A stretch of DNA of 64,000 nt from an uncultured beta proteobacterium (GCA_903871735.1 CAIQHU010000060.1:62001-126000), one strand, 5' to 3'; counted from the first letter of the stretch, positions 17,801 through 26,826 are shown. A program made the numbers and translations. Notes: generated from the letters alone by a model not told the origin.

Positions 17801-18799
17801 TTAGTCAGCTTGCGCACCTGAGTCTTTAACAACTTTTGCCCATTTTTGGACCTCAGAGCTAACATGTGAAGAAAACTGAGCAATGGTTCCACCTACAGGA
17901 TCTGAGCCTTCTTTTGCCAAAACACTTCTAAATTCTGGATCACTCAGGATACGATTTACGACTTCATTTAGTTTGTTAACAATATCTGATGGGGTATTTG
18001 CTGGGACAAATAAGCCTTGCCATGAGTTAATTTCGTAATTAGGGTAACCTATTTCAGATATTGTTGGAGTATCTGGAAGAGAGCTCACCCTGTTTTTTGT
18101 AGTCACTGCTAGAGCCCGTAATTTACCACTCTTAATATGTGGAAGCATACCTGGCAGGAGGCCGAAATGCGTTTCAACTTGGCCTGCTAATAAATCGTTT
18201 AAAACAGGCGCATTACCTTTGTACGGAATATGCGTCATTTGGATATTAGTAATTGTTTTAAACATTTCACCCGCAAGGTGAGGGGACGTCCCCGAGCCAG
18301 ATGAGGCGTAATTCAATTTACCAGTATTTTCTTTCGCGTAAGTAATAAATTCTTGAATTGTTTTTGGTGGCAATGAGGAGTTAATTACAAGAACAAGCGG
18401 TAAGGATGAGATTTGAATTACAGGTTGAAGATCATTCAGAGTGTCGTAGCTTAATTTTGATCTTAGGCCTGCGTTAATTGCTAGAGAGATTGTGGTCAGT
18501 AAAATCGTATGTCCATCAGCTAATGATTTAGCTGCATGGGCTACACCTATAGTAGATCCTCCACCAGCACGATTTTCTACTACTACGGGTTTACCAAGTT
18601 GTGAAGAAAGTTTTTGGCCTATGGCTCTTGCAGTTACGTCTGTGCTACCACCCGCGACAAAAGGCACAATAATCGTAATGGGTTTGCTGGGATAGTTTTG
18701 GGCCAAAATTGGTGTTGGGCTAAAACAAACAGTTGCCAGGACTAAAGCAATTAGATAGTTTTTACTGATTTGCCAATCGGAGGAGGATATGTATATCAT
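17801..18799 (-). CDS. Bug/TctC-family periplasmic substrate-binding protein
   Basis: A 332-residue Bug receptor. A signal peptide ends near PTPILAQ (residue 34), then come YPSKPITIIVPFVAGGSTDVTARAI and VENRAGGGSTIG. It follows the FAH-family gene by 10 bases and precedes the hydantoinase A relic, so the three look like one former operon for uptake and breakdown of one compound. No transporter membrane subunits are nearby. Ligand unknown. Confidence 0.9.
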   Translation of the reverse strand: MIYISSSDWQISKNYLIALVLATVCFSPTPILAQNYPSKPITIIVPFVAGGSTDVTARAIGQKLSSQLGKPVVVENRAGGGSTIGVAHAAKSLADGHTILLTTISLAINAGLRSKLSYDTLNDLQPVIQISSLPLVLVINSSLPPKTIQEFITYAKENTGKLNYASSGSGTSPHLAGEMFKTITNIQMTHIPYKGNAPVLNDLLAGQVETHFGLLPGMLPHIKSGKLRALAVTTKNRVSSLPDTPTISEIGYPNYEINSWQGLFVPANTPSDIVNKLNEVVNRILSDPEFRSVLAKEGSDPVGGTIAQFSSHVSSEVQKWAKVVKDSGAQAD

Positions 18800-18809
18800 T
18801 TCTTTAAAG

Positions 18810-19721
18810 CTATCTAGAAGCTGCTATTACGGGATTTGCAATCATGCCAATTTTTTCAATATGAATTCGCATTACATCACCAACATTTGCAAGTATTGGC
18901 GGGTTGTGATACATGCCTGGTCCAGGCGGCGAGCCTGTAGCTAATACATCTCCAGGTTCTAGAGGGAAAATTCGTGATAAGTGGGCTATAAACTGTTTTA
19001 CAGAAAAAAGCATTTCTGAAGTATGAGCACTACAGACTTCTTTTTCATTTAAATATGTTTTCACAGTTAAATTTTGTGGATCAGGTATTTCATCTTTTGT
19101 AACCAAATACGGCCCCATAGGACAAAAGGTTTCAAATCCTTTGGAGATGAGTAAAAGCCCCTGAGCTTGTAAGCATCGAGCGGAGACGTCATTCATAATG
19201 GTGTAACCCGCAACATAATCTAGTGCATTTTCTTCTTCAACGAAATAAGCTCGCTTACCGATTATGACGGTTAGCTCTCCTTCAAGATCTAGTTGTTTGA
19301 CAATTTTGGGATAAATGATGGGTTTATAGGGGCCGGTAATAGCCGTGGTGTATTTTGAAAAAATATGGGGCATTGGTGGGGTTACAATTTTTTCTTGGCG
19401 AGTTGCACCTTCTTTTCTTAATTCATCAAGGTGTCGTAAATAGTTTCTACCACCCATCATGATTTTGCTAGGATTTAGGATAGGCGACTGCAGGTCTACT
19501 AGTTCTTCAATAGTACCAAGGTCGGTATTATTTTTGGAAAGATATGATGAAATTGCTTGCTTTGCCAATTGGAGCGCTACATCACCCATAGCCATAATGT
19601 TCACCATATTCTCGGGCAACTGCTCCGAGGCAGATAAAAAAGAATTTAAATGAATAATTCGACCATCAACTGATGCCCCAATTTTCATGGAATTATTTTC
19701 TTGATACGTGACTAGTTTCAA
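18810..19721 (-). CDS. fumarylacetoacetate hydrolase (FAH) family protein
   Basis: A 303-residue FAH-fold protein. The metal-binding acidic residues are in QLDLEGELTVIIGKRA, followed by YVAGYTIMNDVSAR, and LEPGDVLATGSPPGPG lies near the end. Members hydrolyse or decarboxylate 2-oxo acids such as ring-cleavage products. It is the first gene of the set with the Bug receptor and hydantoinase relic. It shares family but not close sequence with the FAH protein at 23032-23976. Confidence 0.88.
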   Translation of the reverse strand: MKLVTYQENNSMKIGASVDGRIIHLNSFLSASEQLPENMVNIMAMGDVALQLAKQAISSYLSKNNTDLGTIEELVDLQSPILNPSKIMMGGRNYLRHLDELRKEGATRQEKIVTPPMPHIFSKYTTAITGPYKPIIYPKIVKQLDLEGELTVIIGKRAYFVEEENALDYVAGYTIMNDVSARCLQAQGLLLISKGFETFCPMGPYLVTKDEIPDPQNLTVKTYLNEKEVCSAHTSEMLFSVKQFIAHLSRIFPLEPGDVLATGSPPGPGMYHNPPILANVGDVMRIHIEKIGMIANPVIAASR

Positions 19722-20059
19722 AACTGTCTCCCAGTTAGATTGTTTTTTTAGAGCATATCATATTTAATCTATTTTTCTATTTTGTCTTTGAAACGATGCG
19801 TTAATGTAATTTCAACCCTCCCCAATCGCCTTGTAATAAGGCGCACATCCAATCGCTGGTTTGCGACAAGTTTTTCGTATCTCTAATCCTTTATTATCGA
19901 GAGTCAATATTAAAAATTTAAGTACCCGCTGTTCGTTCTCGATGCTGAGGTGCTGATGAATTCCCTAGCCGAATTTGGCGTTCAATTCAAGAGCATTTAC
20001 GACAAGATGGGCGTGCTAATTTAGGCTCGCAAAATTGTGGGGTAATTATCTAAAAATCA
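19722..20059. other. 338-base gap with possible gene relics
   Basis: No intact gene. On the minus strand 19812-19964 is open for 50 codons between stops without a clear start and ends EIRKTCRKPAIGCAPYYKAIGEG. On the plus strand 19949-20053 is open for 34 codons and ends with AHLGS-like text, RANLGSQNCGVII. Both look protein-like but match no family I can name. A perfect 6-base hairpin, CGCCTT and AAGGCG, is at 19827-19843. The region is best read as decayed coding sequence. Confidence 0.35.
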
Positions 20060-21022
20060 TCAATCAACAGTGACGTTTTGCTCTCGGATGACCTTAGCCC
20101 ATCGCGCTGTTTCTCTGCGAATCCAGCGCTCAAAATCCTCTGGGTTAGCATAAGAGGGTTCTAGCCCATTTTCAAAAAATTTATTCTTAATTTCTGCCGA
20201 ATTGAGTATCTTTGCAACGTCAATATTGATTTGTGCCACCACCTCAGGCGGTATTTTTGCAGGTCCCATGATACCCACCCAAGCTTCAGTATCAAAACCG
20301 GGAATGGTTTCACTCATAGCTGGAACGCCTGGAGCTAGGTTGCTACGTTTTCCTGAAGTGACTGCCAGTACACGCAAACGGCCCGCTTTGATATGAGGGG
20401 CTACTGTGGGTAAAGCGGCAAACATGGCGTCGACCTGACCAGAGATTAAATCCACCATAGCGGGCCCACCGCCTTTATAGGGCACCACGGTCACGTTAAT
20501 ACCAGTAGAGTTTTTTAACAGCTCCAACATAAGTCGAGCTGGGGAACCAGGACCCACAGTTACAAAATTGATGGCAGAGGGTTTGTCTTTGGCGTACTGA
20601 AGCAAACTGGGAAGAGTTTTGGCCGGAAAGTTGGCGTTAGTCACCAGTAACATGGGCGAGCGAGCCACCATTGAAATGGGTATCAAGTCTTGCAATAAAT
20701 CGTAATTAATTTTGTACAGGTAAGGGGCTGCTGTCGAAGTGTCAAAAATCGCCATGAGGGTGTAGCCATCAGGCGTTGCTTTAACAGCCGCTGAGGTGCC
20801 AATGGTGCCACCGGCTCCTACACGGTTTTCTACCACGACTTGCTGCCCCCAAGTATCTGATAGTTGCTGACCCATAATTCGAGATACTACATCTGCCATT
20901 CCGCCTGGCGCAAAAGGAACGATTAACTTGACGGGCTTGTTAGGCCAAGATTGGCTTATGGCCAAGAGCGGGCACATAACCAAGGAAAGTAAGAAAGTGA
21001 TTTTGAATAATTGGCAGCGCAT
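20060..21022 (-). CDS. Bug/TctC-family periplasmic substrate-binding protein
   Basis: A 320-residue Bug receptor. The signal peptide ends LLAISQS (about residue 25), followed by WPNKPVKLIVPFAPGGMADVVSR and VENRVGAGGTIG. It is the last gene of a four-gene minus-strand operon with a class II aldolase-like protein, a VOC protein and an FAH-family hydrolase, which suggests it supplies the substrate of that pathway. The block looks more GC-rich than most of the window. Confidence 0.9.
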   Translation of the reverse strand: MRCQLFKITFLLSLVMCPLLAISQSWPNKPVKLIVPFAPGGMADVVSRIMGQQLSDTWGQQVVVENRVGAGGTIGTSAAVKATPDGYTLMAIFDTSTAAPYLYKINYDLLQDLIPISMVARSPMLLVTNANFPAKTLPSLLQYAKDKPSAINFVTVGPGSPARLMLELLKNSTGINVTVVPYKGGGPAMVDLISGQVDAMFAALPTVAPHIKAGRLRVLAVTSGKRSNLAPGVPAMSETIPGFDTEAWVGIMGPAKIPPEVVAQINIDVAKILNSAEIKNKFFENGLEPSYANPEDFERWIRRETARWAKVIREQNVTVD

Positions 21023-21029
21023 ATAAGTT

Positions 21030-21767
21030 TCAGTTAAATAAATTAGGTGTGGACTGATTGATTTTACCTACCTCGTAGTTCCACACACCCATGTAGGAAC
21101 GTTCAGTTTTTTTATGTTCTCTGGCACGAATCGCTTCGGCGTGGGGCAAGAGGCGAAGAGCTCCAGCCGCCATGGCTTTGAGTTGGACGCCTGCAGAAAT
21201 CTCCACTTCTTTAGTCACTACGACCGCCTCTTGAACATTGCGCCCACAAACCATGATACCGTGGTGTTGCATCATGACCGCATTGCGTTGCCCCAAAGCG
21301 TCCACAAAGGCTTTGGCCATTAAAGGGTCGATATGGGCGTTGTCATAGTCTTGGAGCAGCACCATGTCTTCATAGAGTCGAGCGGCAGAACGCTCAAAAG
21401 GTTGCAACACTTGACCAATGGCACCAAGTGCTAAGCAGTTATCAGCATGGTGGTGGGTGATCGCGTTGATGTCCGGACGCGCTGCGTACAACATCCCTTC
21501 AATTTTTAAAGAGGCATTGACCGTGCCATCTCCTGAGAGCACATTGCCTTGAAAATCACATTCACGTAGTCCATCAACGGTCACGTCTTCAAAACTATCG
21601 CCCCACTTGTAACTCCAAAATGTTTGAGCGCCGGGCAGTCGGGCTGTCAGGTGGGCTAATAAGCCAAGTCCAATGCCATAACGTGCCAAAATACGGTACC
21701 CGTAGACCAAATTCTTTTTTAGTTGCTCAAGAGTCTCAGCGTTGTGCTCTGGTGAAGATGTATTCAT
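21030..21767 (-). CDS. class II aldolase/adducin-family protein
   Basis: About 245 residues from ATG 21767, chosen because TTGGAACT lies just upstream; a longer frame from 21809 would overlap the VOC gene. Metal-binding histidines appear in ITHHHADNCLALG and MQHHGIMVCG, the two zinc-site motifs of the class II aldolase fold. Members cleave or decarboxylate hydroxy acids. It lies between the VOC protein and the Bug receptor in one operon. The actual reaction is not determined. Confidence 0.85.
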   Translation of the reverse strand: MNTSSPEHNAETLEQLKKNLVYGYRILARYGIGLGLLAHLTARLPGAQTFWSYKWGDSFEDVTVDGLRECDFQGNVLSGDGTVNASLKIEGMLYAARPDINAITHHHADNCLALGAIGQVLQPFERSAARLYEDMVLLQDYDNAHIDPLMAKAFVDALGQRNAVMMQHHGIMVCGRNVQEAVVVTKEVEISAGVQLKAMAAGALRLLPHAEAIRAREHKKTERSYMGVWNYEVGKINQSTPNLFN

Positions 21768-21799
21768 TGTTTTTAGTTCCAAAAATAAATTGAGGCCAT

Positions 21800-23035
21800 T
21801 TAGCCCCAAGGGCCCAAATACACCTCGCCCATATAGGTGTCAGTTTTGGAGCTCAGAGTTTCTGGCCATTTTTTCCAATGAAGGTCAGAATCATCATCCT
21901 TGCCTCGCGGACGAGATTGGCCACTCCAGCCCACTTGGTCCATCGTGTAATAGAGTTGAATGGCATGGCCAGATGGATCGATCACATGAGCCGAATAATC
22001 GATACCGGGGGTCAAAGCTTTGGGTACATCTAAAAACTGACAGCCTTGCTCTTCTAGGAAGTACAAAGCGTTTTTCAGCTGGCGATAGTTAGCTAATTGA
22101 ATGCCAAAGTGCATCAGCGTGGTGTTCTCACTCATACCTAAACTTTGGCGCATTGCAATGGGATACAGGGCTAGGGAATGGTGCTCTGTATTACATCGTA
22201 AAAACACACAACGGTGACCATTCCATATGACTTCTTCGGTCAGCAAAAAGCCCATGATGCCTAGATAAAAATGTTCCATTGCCTCAAGGTCTTTGCAAAA
22301 CAGTCCCACCGGACCATGCCGCACAACCTTAAAAGGGCGAGGTAACAAAATACCATCTACGTCATAGATGGCGGGTTGGACTTCTGGGTGCCTGTGTCCA
22401 GAACTCAAGTCCACACCCTGTTCGCGCATCAGATCTACCTCAGCATATTCGGGCATTTGAGGCAAGGCTGGACGCTCATGAAAACCGCGCGTGTAAGCAG
22501 GTTTAGGTTTGGATGTGCCCATCCAACCAATCTGCTCCATGCCGTAGTACAACTCGTTGCGGTGACCTTCAGGATCAAAGGGATAAACATGCCAATTGGA
22601 ACCAGGCATGTCACGCCCCACCCGATTGATTGGGACGCCTTTACTTTTAAAAAAATCAATGCCGTTTGATATTTCGCGCAGGCTGCTCACCTGCCAAGTC
22701 AATTGGTTGATGGTGACATCCTCGGGCAACTCTCTGCCACGAGCATGGGCGACCTTACGGTCTCCGAATACAAAGGAGTGATGGTCTGTGCCATGACGTG
22801 TGAAGTAGAGGTTGGTGTCACCAATTTTTTTAAGCTCATCTTTATTTGGACTGCGAGCTGCAATGTCCATGGGATCAGAAAGACGAAACCCTAAAAGCTC
22901 ACAATAAAAATGCAAAGTTTTTGCCGTGTCTTGTACATTTAAACCAAAGTGACCCAAGCGCCGAATTTTGAAAGGCTGAGGAAAAAGAATACCGCCCACC
23001 TCATATTGAGTAGAGCTAAGTACGGTCACGTTCAC
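21800..23035 (-). CDS. two-domain VOC protein, extradiol dioxygenase-like
   Basis: A 411-residue protein with two vicinal-oxygen-chelate domains, each starting after a similar GILFPQPFKIRRLGH / GILLPRPFKVVRHGP segment. Domain 1 (about 20-190) keeps LGHFGLNV, HHSFVFG and a Glu in NELYYG. Domain 2 (about 220-395) has LMHFGIQL, but HAIQLYYT has Gln where ring-cleaving enzymes have Glu. Metal binding may thus differ from classical catechol 2,3-dioxygenases. The neighbours are an FAH hydrolase and an aldolase-like protein, as expected for aromatic ring-cleavage. It overlaps the FAH gene by 4 bases. Confidence 0.8.
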   Translation of the reverse strand: MNVTVLSSTQYEVGGILFPQPFKIRRLGHFGLNVQDTAKTLHFYCELLGFRLSDPMDIAARSPNKDELKKIGDTNLYFTRHGTDHHSFVFGDRKVAHARGRELPEDVTINQLTWQVSSLREISNGIDFFKSKGVPINRVGRDMPGSNWHVYPFDPEGHRNELYYGMEQIGWMGTSKPKPAYTRGFHERPALPQMPEYAEVDLMREQGVDLSSGHRHPEVQPAIYDVDGILLPRPFKVVRHGPVGLFCKDLEAMEHFYLGIMGFLLTEEVIWNGHRCVFLRCNTEHHSLALYPIAMRQSLGMSENTTLMHFGIQLANYRQLKNALYFLEEQGCQFLDVPKALTPGIDYSAHVIDPSGHAIQLYYTMDQVGWSGQSRPRGKDDDSDLHWKKWPETLSSKTDTYMGEVYLGPWG

Positions 23036-23976
23036 TGCCCTTGGACTACTGGGTTTTGAAGTACACCCAAGCCAGAAATTTCAATCCGAACAATGTCGCC
23101 TGGCTTGAGAAAAGTTCCTTTGGGTCGGCCGACTCCAGCTGGAGTTCCAGTTGCAATGACGTCCCCAGGACGAAGTGTCATGCGGCGACTAAGGTACTCG
23201 ATTAACTCTGGCACATTGAAAATCAGATCAGCGACTAAGGTGTCTTGCTTTTTTTCTTCATTGACCCACAGCCTTAAATGACACTGGGTATGGTCTGCAA
23301 TTTGGTCGGCTGGTGTGATCCATGGCCCCATAGGTGCAGCACCATCAAAGTTTTTATGACCAAACCAATCAATGTTCCAGCGAGGCCAATCTGGACGCCT
23401 ACTTAAATCACGCGCGGAAAGGTCGTTCATGATGGTGTAGCCTGCCACGTATTTCATGGCATCTTGAACTGAAACATTACGCGCAGTTTTGCCAATCACG
23501 ACAGCAAACTCACCTTCCCAGTCCACACTATTAGACACCGATGGTAAGGCAATGTAGTCAGCAGGACCCAGCACGCAATGAGGGCCTGATTTTAGAAATA
23601 GATAAGGCTGAGTGACCGATTTATCTACGCCTTTGCCTTCAGCAGACATTTCTTGTGCATGAGCGCTATAGTTAGCTCCGGTGCAGTAAATAGCAGGCGG
23701 ATACATCAGAGGAGCCTGAAGCTTGATTTGGCTTAACGTCAACTTGATATGTTCTGTTTGCGTTGCCAGTTCATGTAATGCTGGTAAGGCAACCTCCCAA
23801 GCGTTCAATACAGCCAGAGTTGATAAGGCCCATGGGCAATTAGGTAAGGCTAATTGCAGGTCCACCACATGATGCTCGCCAACCAAAATCCCTGGTCGTA
23901 CTGACTCAGGCGTTGCTGCATGCTTTGAAGCCTCATCTGAGATTAATGTGTAATTTAAAAGTCTAAAATCAGCCAT
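23032..23976 (-). CDS. fumarylacetoacetate hydrolase (FAH) family protein
   Basis: A 314-residue FAH-fold protein. YCTGANYSAHAQEM opens the catalytic domain, VDWEGEFAVVIGKTARN carries the metal-binding acids, and YTIMNDLSARD and LRPGDVIATGTPAGVG follow. It probably acts on an open-chain dienoate or oxo acid made by the VOC protein with which it overlaps by 4 bases. It is the first recognised gene of the operon that runs down to 20060. A short open frame lies 37 bases upstream. Confidence 0.88.
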   Translation of the reverse strand: MADFRLLNYTLISDEASKHAATPESVRPGILVGEHHVVDLQLALPNCPWALSTLAVLNAWEVALPALHELATQTEHIKLTLSQIKLQAPLMYPPAIYCTGANYSAHAQEMSAEGKGVDKSVTQPYLFLKSGPHCVLGPADYIALPSVSNSVDWEGEFAVVIGKTARNVSVQDAMKYVAGYTIMNDLSARDLSRRPDWPRWNIDWFGHKNFDGAAPMGPWITPADQIADHTQCHLRLWVNEEKKQDTLVADLIFNVPELIEYLSRRMTLRPGDVIATGTPAGVGRPKGTFLKPGDIVRIEISGLGVLQNPVVQGQ

Positions 23977-24013
23977 ATGAAATTCTTTAAAAAAAATCGC
24001 GCATGATGGAACT

Positions 24014-24184
24014 TCAGCAGTAATAAGCCATTGGGGCTTTGTTGAGTGCTACGCGAGATGGACTTGCAGCGAAAGCCCAAGGTGCACGGTCGACTAAGTC
24101 TGACTGCATGTAGTAACGCGTTATCCTTTTTGTCGGGTCGATTAGTGTACAGAGTTCTTCGAGGGCGAAGATTTTTACGGTCAT
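24014..24184 (-). CDS. short open frame of 56 codons, doubtful gene
   Basis: The frame begins MTVKIFALEELCTLIDPTKR and ends SRVALNKAPMAYYC. Composition looks protein-like (balanced, with RAPWAFAASPSR), but the ribosome-binding site is weak and no family is recognised. It stops 37 bases before the FAH gene on the same strand. It could be a small leader gene or, given the relics nearby, the remains of a longer one. Confidence 0.3.
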   Translation of the reverse strand: MTVKIFALEELCTLIDPTKRITRYYMQSDLVDRAPWAFAASPSRVALNKAPMAYYC

Positions 24185-24683
24185 AGTCGTCAAATTATTT
24201 TGAATTTAAATATCTTACCAGTAAAACTGTAATAAAAAACTTTTTTATCCAATAATTTTTTTCAGGTAGGACTGCTAATTATTTGAATGGTTCACGCGGT
24301 AAACGTAAATTGATCATCTCAAGAATCATATCGTATAAATAACTATATGAGTATTAACGGTAACATGTAAAATAAGTACGAAGTTCTTAATTGACTCTCG
24401 TAGGATATGCTGCAGATGAAGTGCCACTGATATAAAACAGATGATGAGAAGCACCAAACACGAAGTGGAGCTTAGTACTAAAAATTGTCATAACAAGGAC
24501 GAGCAATTCACTAGATTTCAGTGGATCAATATTAATTTAATAATATCAATTTGACTTGCGCATGGGGTGCAGTAGGGGAGTGATATCCTAAAAATTCTTT
24601 CTTTAGTTGACTAATGAAGTTTTTGTTTGATATGAGATTGGTTTTTATATTGCTTACATAGTACTTACATGGCTTTAAAATAG
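24185..24683. other. AT-rich gap without recognisable genes
   Basis: About 500 bases between the catabolic block and the tRNA terminator. I see only short open stretches (for example 37 codons beginning near 24442) that resemble nothing known. The region lies directly beyond the 3' end of tRNA-fMet, a frequent site of integration and decay. No integrase and no copy of the tRNA 3' end were seen. Confidence 0.4.
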
Positions 24684-24720
24684 AAAAGGCTTCGAAGGTG
24701 ATTTGCCTAGGAAGCCTTTT
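24684..24720 (-). terminator. terminator after tRNA-fMet
   Basis: AAAAGGCTTC at 24684-24693 pairs perfectly with GAAGCCTTTT at 24711-24720, giving a 10-base stem with a short T-run on the minus strand. It begins 7 bases after the tRNA end. Confidence 0.8.
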
Positions 24721-24726
24721 ATCTAT

Positions 24727-24803
24727 TGGTTGCGGGGATAGGATTTGAACCTATGACCTTCGGGTTATGAGCCCGACGAGCTGCCAGACTGCTCCACCCC
24801 GCG
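24727..24803 (-). tRNA. initiator tRNA-Met (CAT anticodon)
   Basis: The minus strand reads CGCGGGGTGGAGCAG at the 5' end and CCCCGCAACCA at the 3' end, so CCA is encoded. The anticodon arm is CGGGCTCATAACCCG with three G-C pairs next to the CAT loop, and the acceptor stem starts with an unpaired C opposite A. Both marks identify the initiator rather than elongator tRNA. The T arm contains GGTTCAAATCC. The length is 77 nucleotides. Confidence 0.95.
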
Positions 24804-24877
24804 TCTGTTCTGTACTAAGTCTTCTACTATATCACACTTTACTCTAGAAGCAAGGTTTAGCAGGAGGTATTAGTTAA

Positions 24878-25720
24878 TTATTGTACAAAGGGGCTTTTAA
24901 TATTTTCTTGTTCAAAGATCACCTTAATCATACCTTGGAACTCTCTTCGGATATGCGCTTGGTATTGCGGAATTACTTTTAAACGGCAGCGCAGGGTTAC
25001 TGAGGATTCAGACAGAATTTCAACTCCAGCAATCTCTAAATCATCCAAAATCATTTTCTTTAATGTTGGATCATTGCGCAGAGTTTGAGCAATTTTTTTA
25101 AGAGCACTATTCGCATCAGCAATGTCTTGTTTGGAGGATATAAGGACATCCATGACTGCATAGGAAAAATTTCGAGTACGATTGGTGACAACAGTGATGG
25201 CGCTATTGGGTACAAAGTGAACTATCCCCTCATAATCCCTTAGGCGAATATAGCGTAGAGTCACTTCTTCGACGGTGCCATTTTTTCCGGCTATTTCGAC
25301 GATATCACCCTGTCGGATTTGATCCTCTAGCAGCATAACAAAACCCGTAAAATAATCTTTGACGAGCGTTTGAGCACCAAAGCCAATAGCTACTCCAGCT
25401 AAACCAGCTGTAGCTATTAACGGTGCTACGGAGATTCCGACGGTCGATAAGATAATCATGACACTCAAGGCGAGTATGCCAACAGAAGTTACATAACGCA
25501 GTACTCTTGAAAGAGTTTGAACTCTTTGTACATCGTCGCCTTGAGAACGATTACTGACTTGCGTTTCAATGTTGCTAATTAATTGATGACTCGCTTTAAA
25601 AATTAGCCAAGTACATAGAACGATAAAACCAATTTCTAAAATAATAAAAATGATATCCACCCATGCGATTAATTCGCTGAGGTGGTATTTTTCTAGAAGC
25701 TTTATTACAGAGGTTTTCAT
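24878..25720 (-). CDS. MscS-family mechanosensitive channel
   Basis: A 280-residue small-conductance channel. Three hydrophobic segments are at about 22-42, 75-92 and 96-120. The third reads GLAGVAIGFGAQTLVKDYFTGFVMLLED, the pore helix with its Gly/Ala pattern. The soluble beta domain begins at IRQGDIVEIAGKNGTVEEVTLRYIRLRD. It opens under membrane tension to release solutes during osmotic downshock. Size is close to E. coli MscS (286 residues). Confidence 0.9.
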   Translation of the reverse strand: MKTSVIKLLEKYHLSELIAWVDIIFIILEIGFIVLCTWLIFKASHQLISNIETQVSNRSQGDDVQRVQTLSRVLRYVTSVGILALSVMIILSTVGISVAPLIATAGLAGVAIGFGAQTLVKDYFTGFVMLLEDQIRQGDIVEIAGKNGTVEEVTLRYIRLRDYEGIVHFVPNSAITVVTNRTRNFSYAVMDVLISSKQDIADANSALKKIAQTLRNDPTLKKMILDDLEIAGVEILSESSVTLRCRLKVIPQYQAHIRREFQGMIKVIFEQENIKSPFVQ

Positions 25721-25799
25721 ATTGAAAAATCAATTTAAAAATTCATTCAGGCATATCGCAAAGTAAGATAATATTATTTTCTTATTTTAGATTGATATT

Positions 25800-26780
25800 A
25801 TGCTACGTTCCTTTGAGTTTGCTTCCGATTTAGGCTTTGATATTTATGCTGTCGATACAGGATTTGTTCGACCAGAATTTGATGCCTCATATATCGTTGC
25901 CAATCGCAATAAGGCCGGCACCGGCCTAGAAATGTCGTTGGCGGTAATTGATGTTGGTCCGAATGCTGCGGTATTGCGTATTTTGCAGACTATCCAAGAA
26001 CTGGGTTGTCAGAGTACTCAAGTTGCATACTTAATCTTAACGCACATTCATTTAGATCATGCAGGTGGGGCTGGGTTATTGATGCAAAAGTGTCCAAATG
26101 CGAAGTTGATTGTGCATCCAAGGGGAGCAAGACATATGATTGATCCCTCTGCATTAATTGCCAGCGCTTTAGCAGTCCATGGTCAAGACCATGTGGATCA
26201 GGAGTACGGGCGGATTTTACCAATTCCGGCGACTCGAGTTATAGAAACCTTTGACGGATTGAAGATTGATTTAGATGGGCGAGTATTAGAGTGTTTTGCA
26301 ACACCAGGCCATGCAAAGCATCATATTAGTATTTGGGATAAGCTGAGTTTGGGCATGTTTACGGGTGACACCTTTGGCTTATCGTATCGGGAATTTGATA
26401 CTGACCAAGGGGCTTTTATCATGCCCACATCGTCTCCGGTTCATTTTGATCCGCAAGCGCTTAGAGACTCTTTACAAAAGATCATGCAATTTAAGCCCAA
26501 CAGGATATATGTCACGCACTATAGTGCGGTAGAAAATGTACCTCGGTTGTATCAGAATTTTTTACGAATTTTGTCCGAAGTGGAGGTCTTAGGAAAGCGT
26601 TTTGCTCTAGACCCACAGCGTCATGACTTGTTTAAAAAAGGGTTATTAAGTCTTTATATACAGGAGCTTAGGATGATGGGTTGTGAACTGTCCGAGGCCC
26701 GGATAGACGAATTATTAGGTATGGATATTGAATTAAACGCACAAGGTATGGAAATTTGGTTAGACGCCTTGCAGACTTGA
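25800..26780 (+). CDS. MBL-fold metallohydrolase
   Basis: A 326-residue metallo-beta-lactamase-fold protein. The signature HIHLDHAGG is near residue 80, with later metal ligands in ATPGHAKHHIS and FTGDTFG, and HYS near the end of the core. The last 90 residues form a helical C-terminal extension. Such proteins hydrolyse esters, thioesters or lactones with two metal ions. It precedes kup on the same strand by 46 bases but has no evident link to potassium uptake. Confidence 0.85.
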   Translation: MLRSFEFASDLGFDIYAVDTGFVRPEFDASYIVANRNKAGTGLEMSLAVIDVGPNAAVLRILQTIQELGCQSTQVAYLILTHIHLDHAGGAGLLMQKCPNAKLIVHPRGARHMIDPSALIASALAVHGQDHVDQEYGRILPIPATRVIETFDGLKIDLDGRVLECFATPGHAKHHISIWDKLSLGMFTGDTFGLSYREFDTDQGAFIMPTSSPVHFDPQALRDSLQKIMQFKPNRIYVTHYSAVENVPRLYQNFLRILSEVEVLGKRFALDPQRHDLFKKGLLSLYIQELRMMGCELSEARIDELLGMDIELNAQGMEIWLDALQT

Positions 26781-26826
26781 TGATGGCATAGGTTTACAAT
26801 CATGAAAACTTCCAATCAAGGTATCC

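Noticed and set aside
19827-19843. CGCCTT/AAGGCG hairpin as a terminator
   Set aside because: No T-run follows and it lies within the protein-like relic, so the symmetry may come from coding sequence.
22376-22669. 97-codon plus-strand frame opposite the VOC gene
   Set aside because: It is fully antisense to a well supported gene and has no protein-family motif. Other frames of this kind elsewhere were treated the same way.
24400-24460. Short VGYAADEVPLI frame resembling an S-adenosylmethionine synthetase segment
   Set aside because: Only about a dozen residues, then a stop. Too short to separate from chance.
24442-24553. 37-codon open frame after ATGATGAGAAGC
   Set aside because: No ribosome-binding site and no recognisable family.
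24727-24803. Integration at tRNA-fMet by a phage or island
   Set aside because: No integrase and no copy of the tRNA 3' end was seen by eye, so only a general possibility is recorded.
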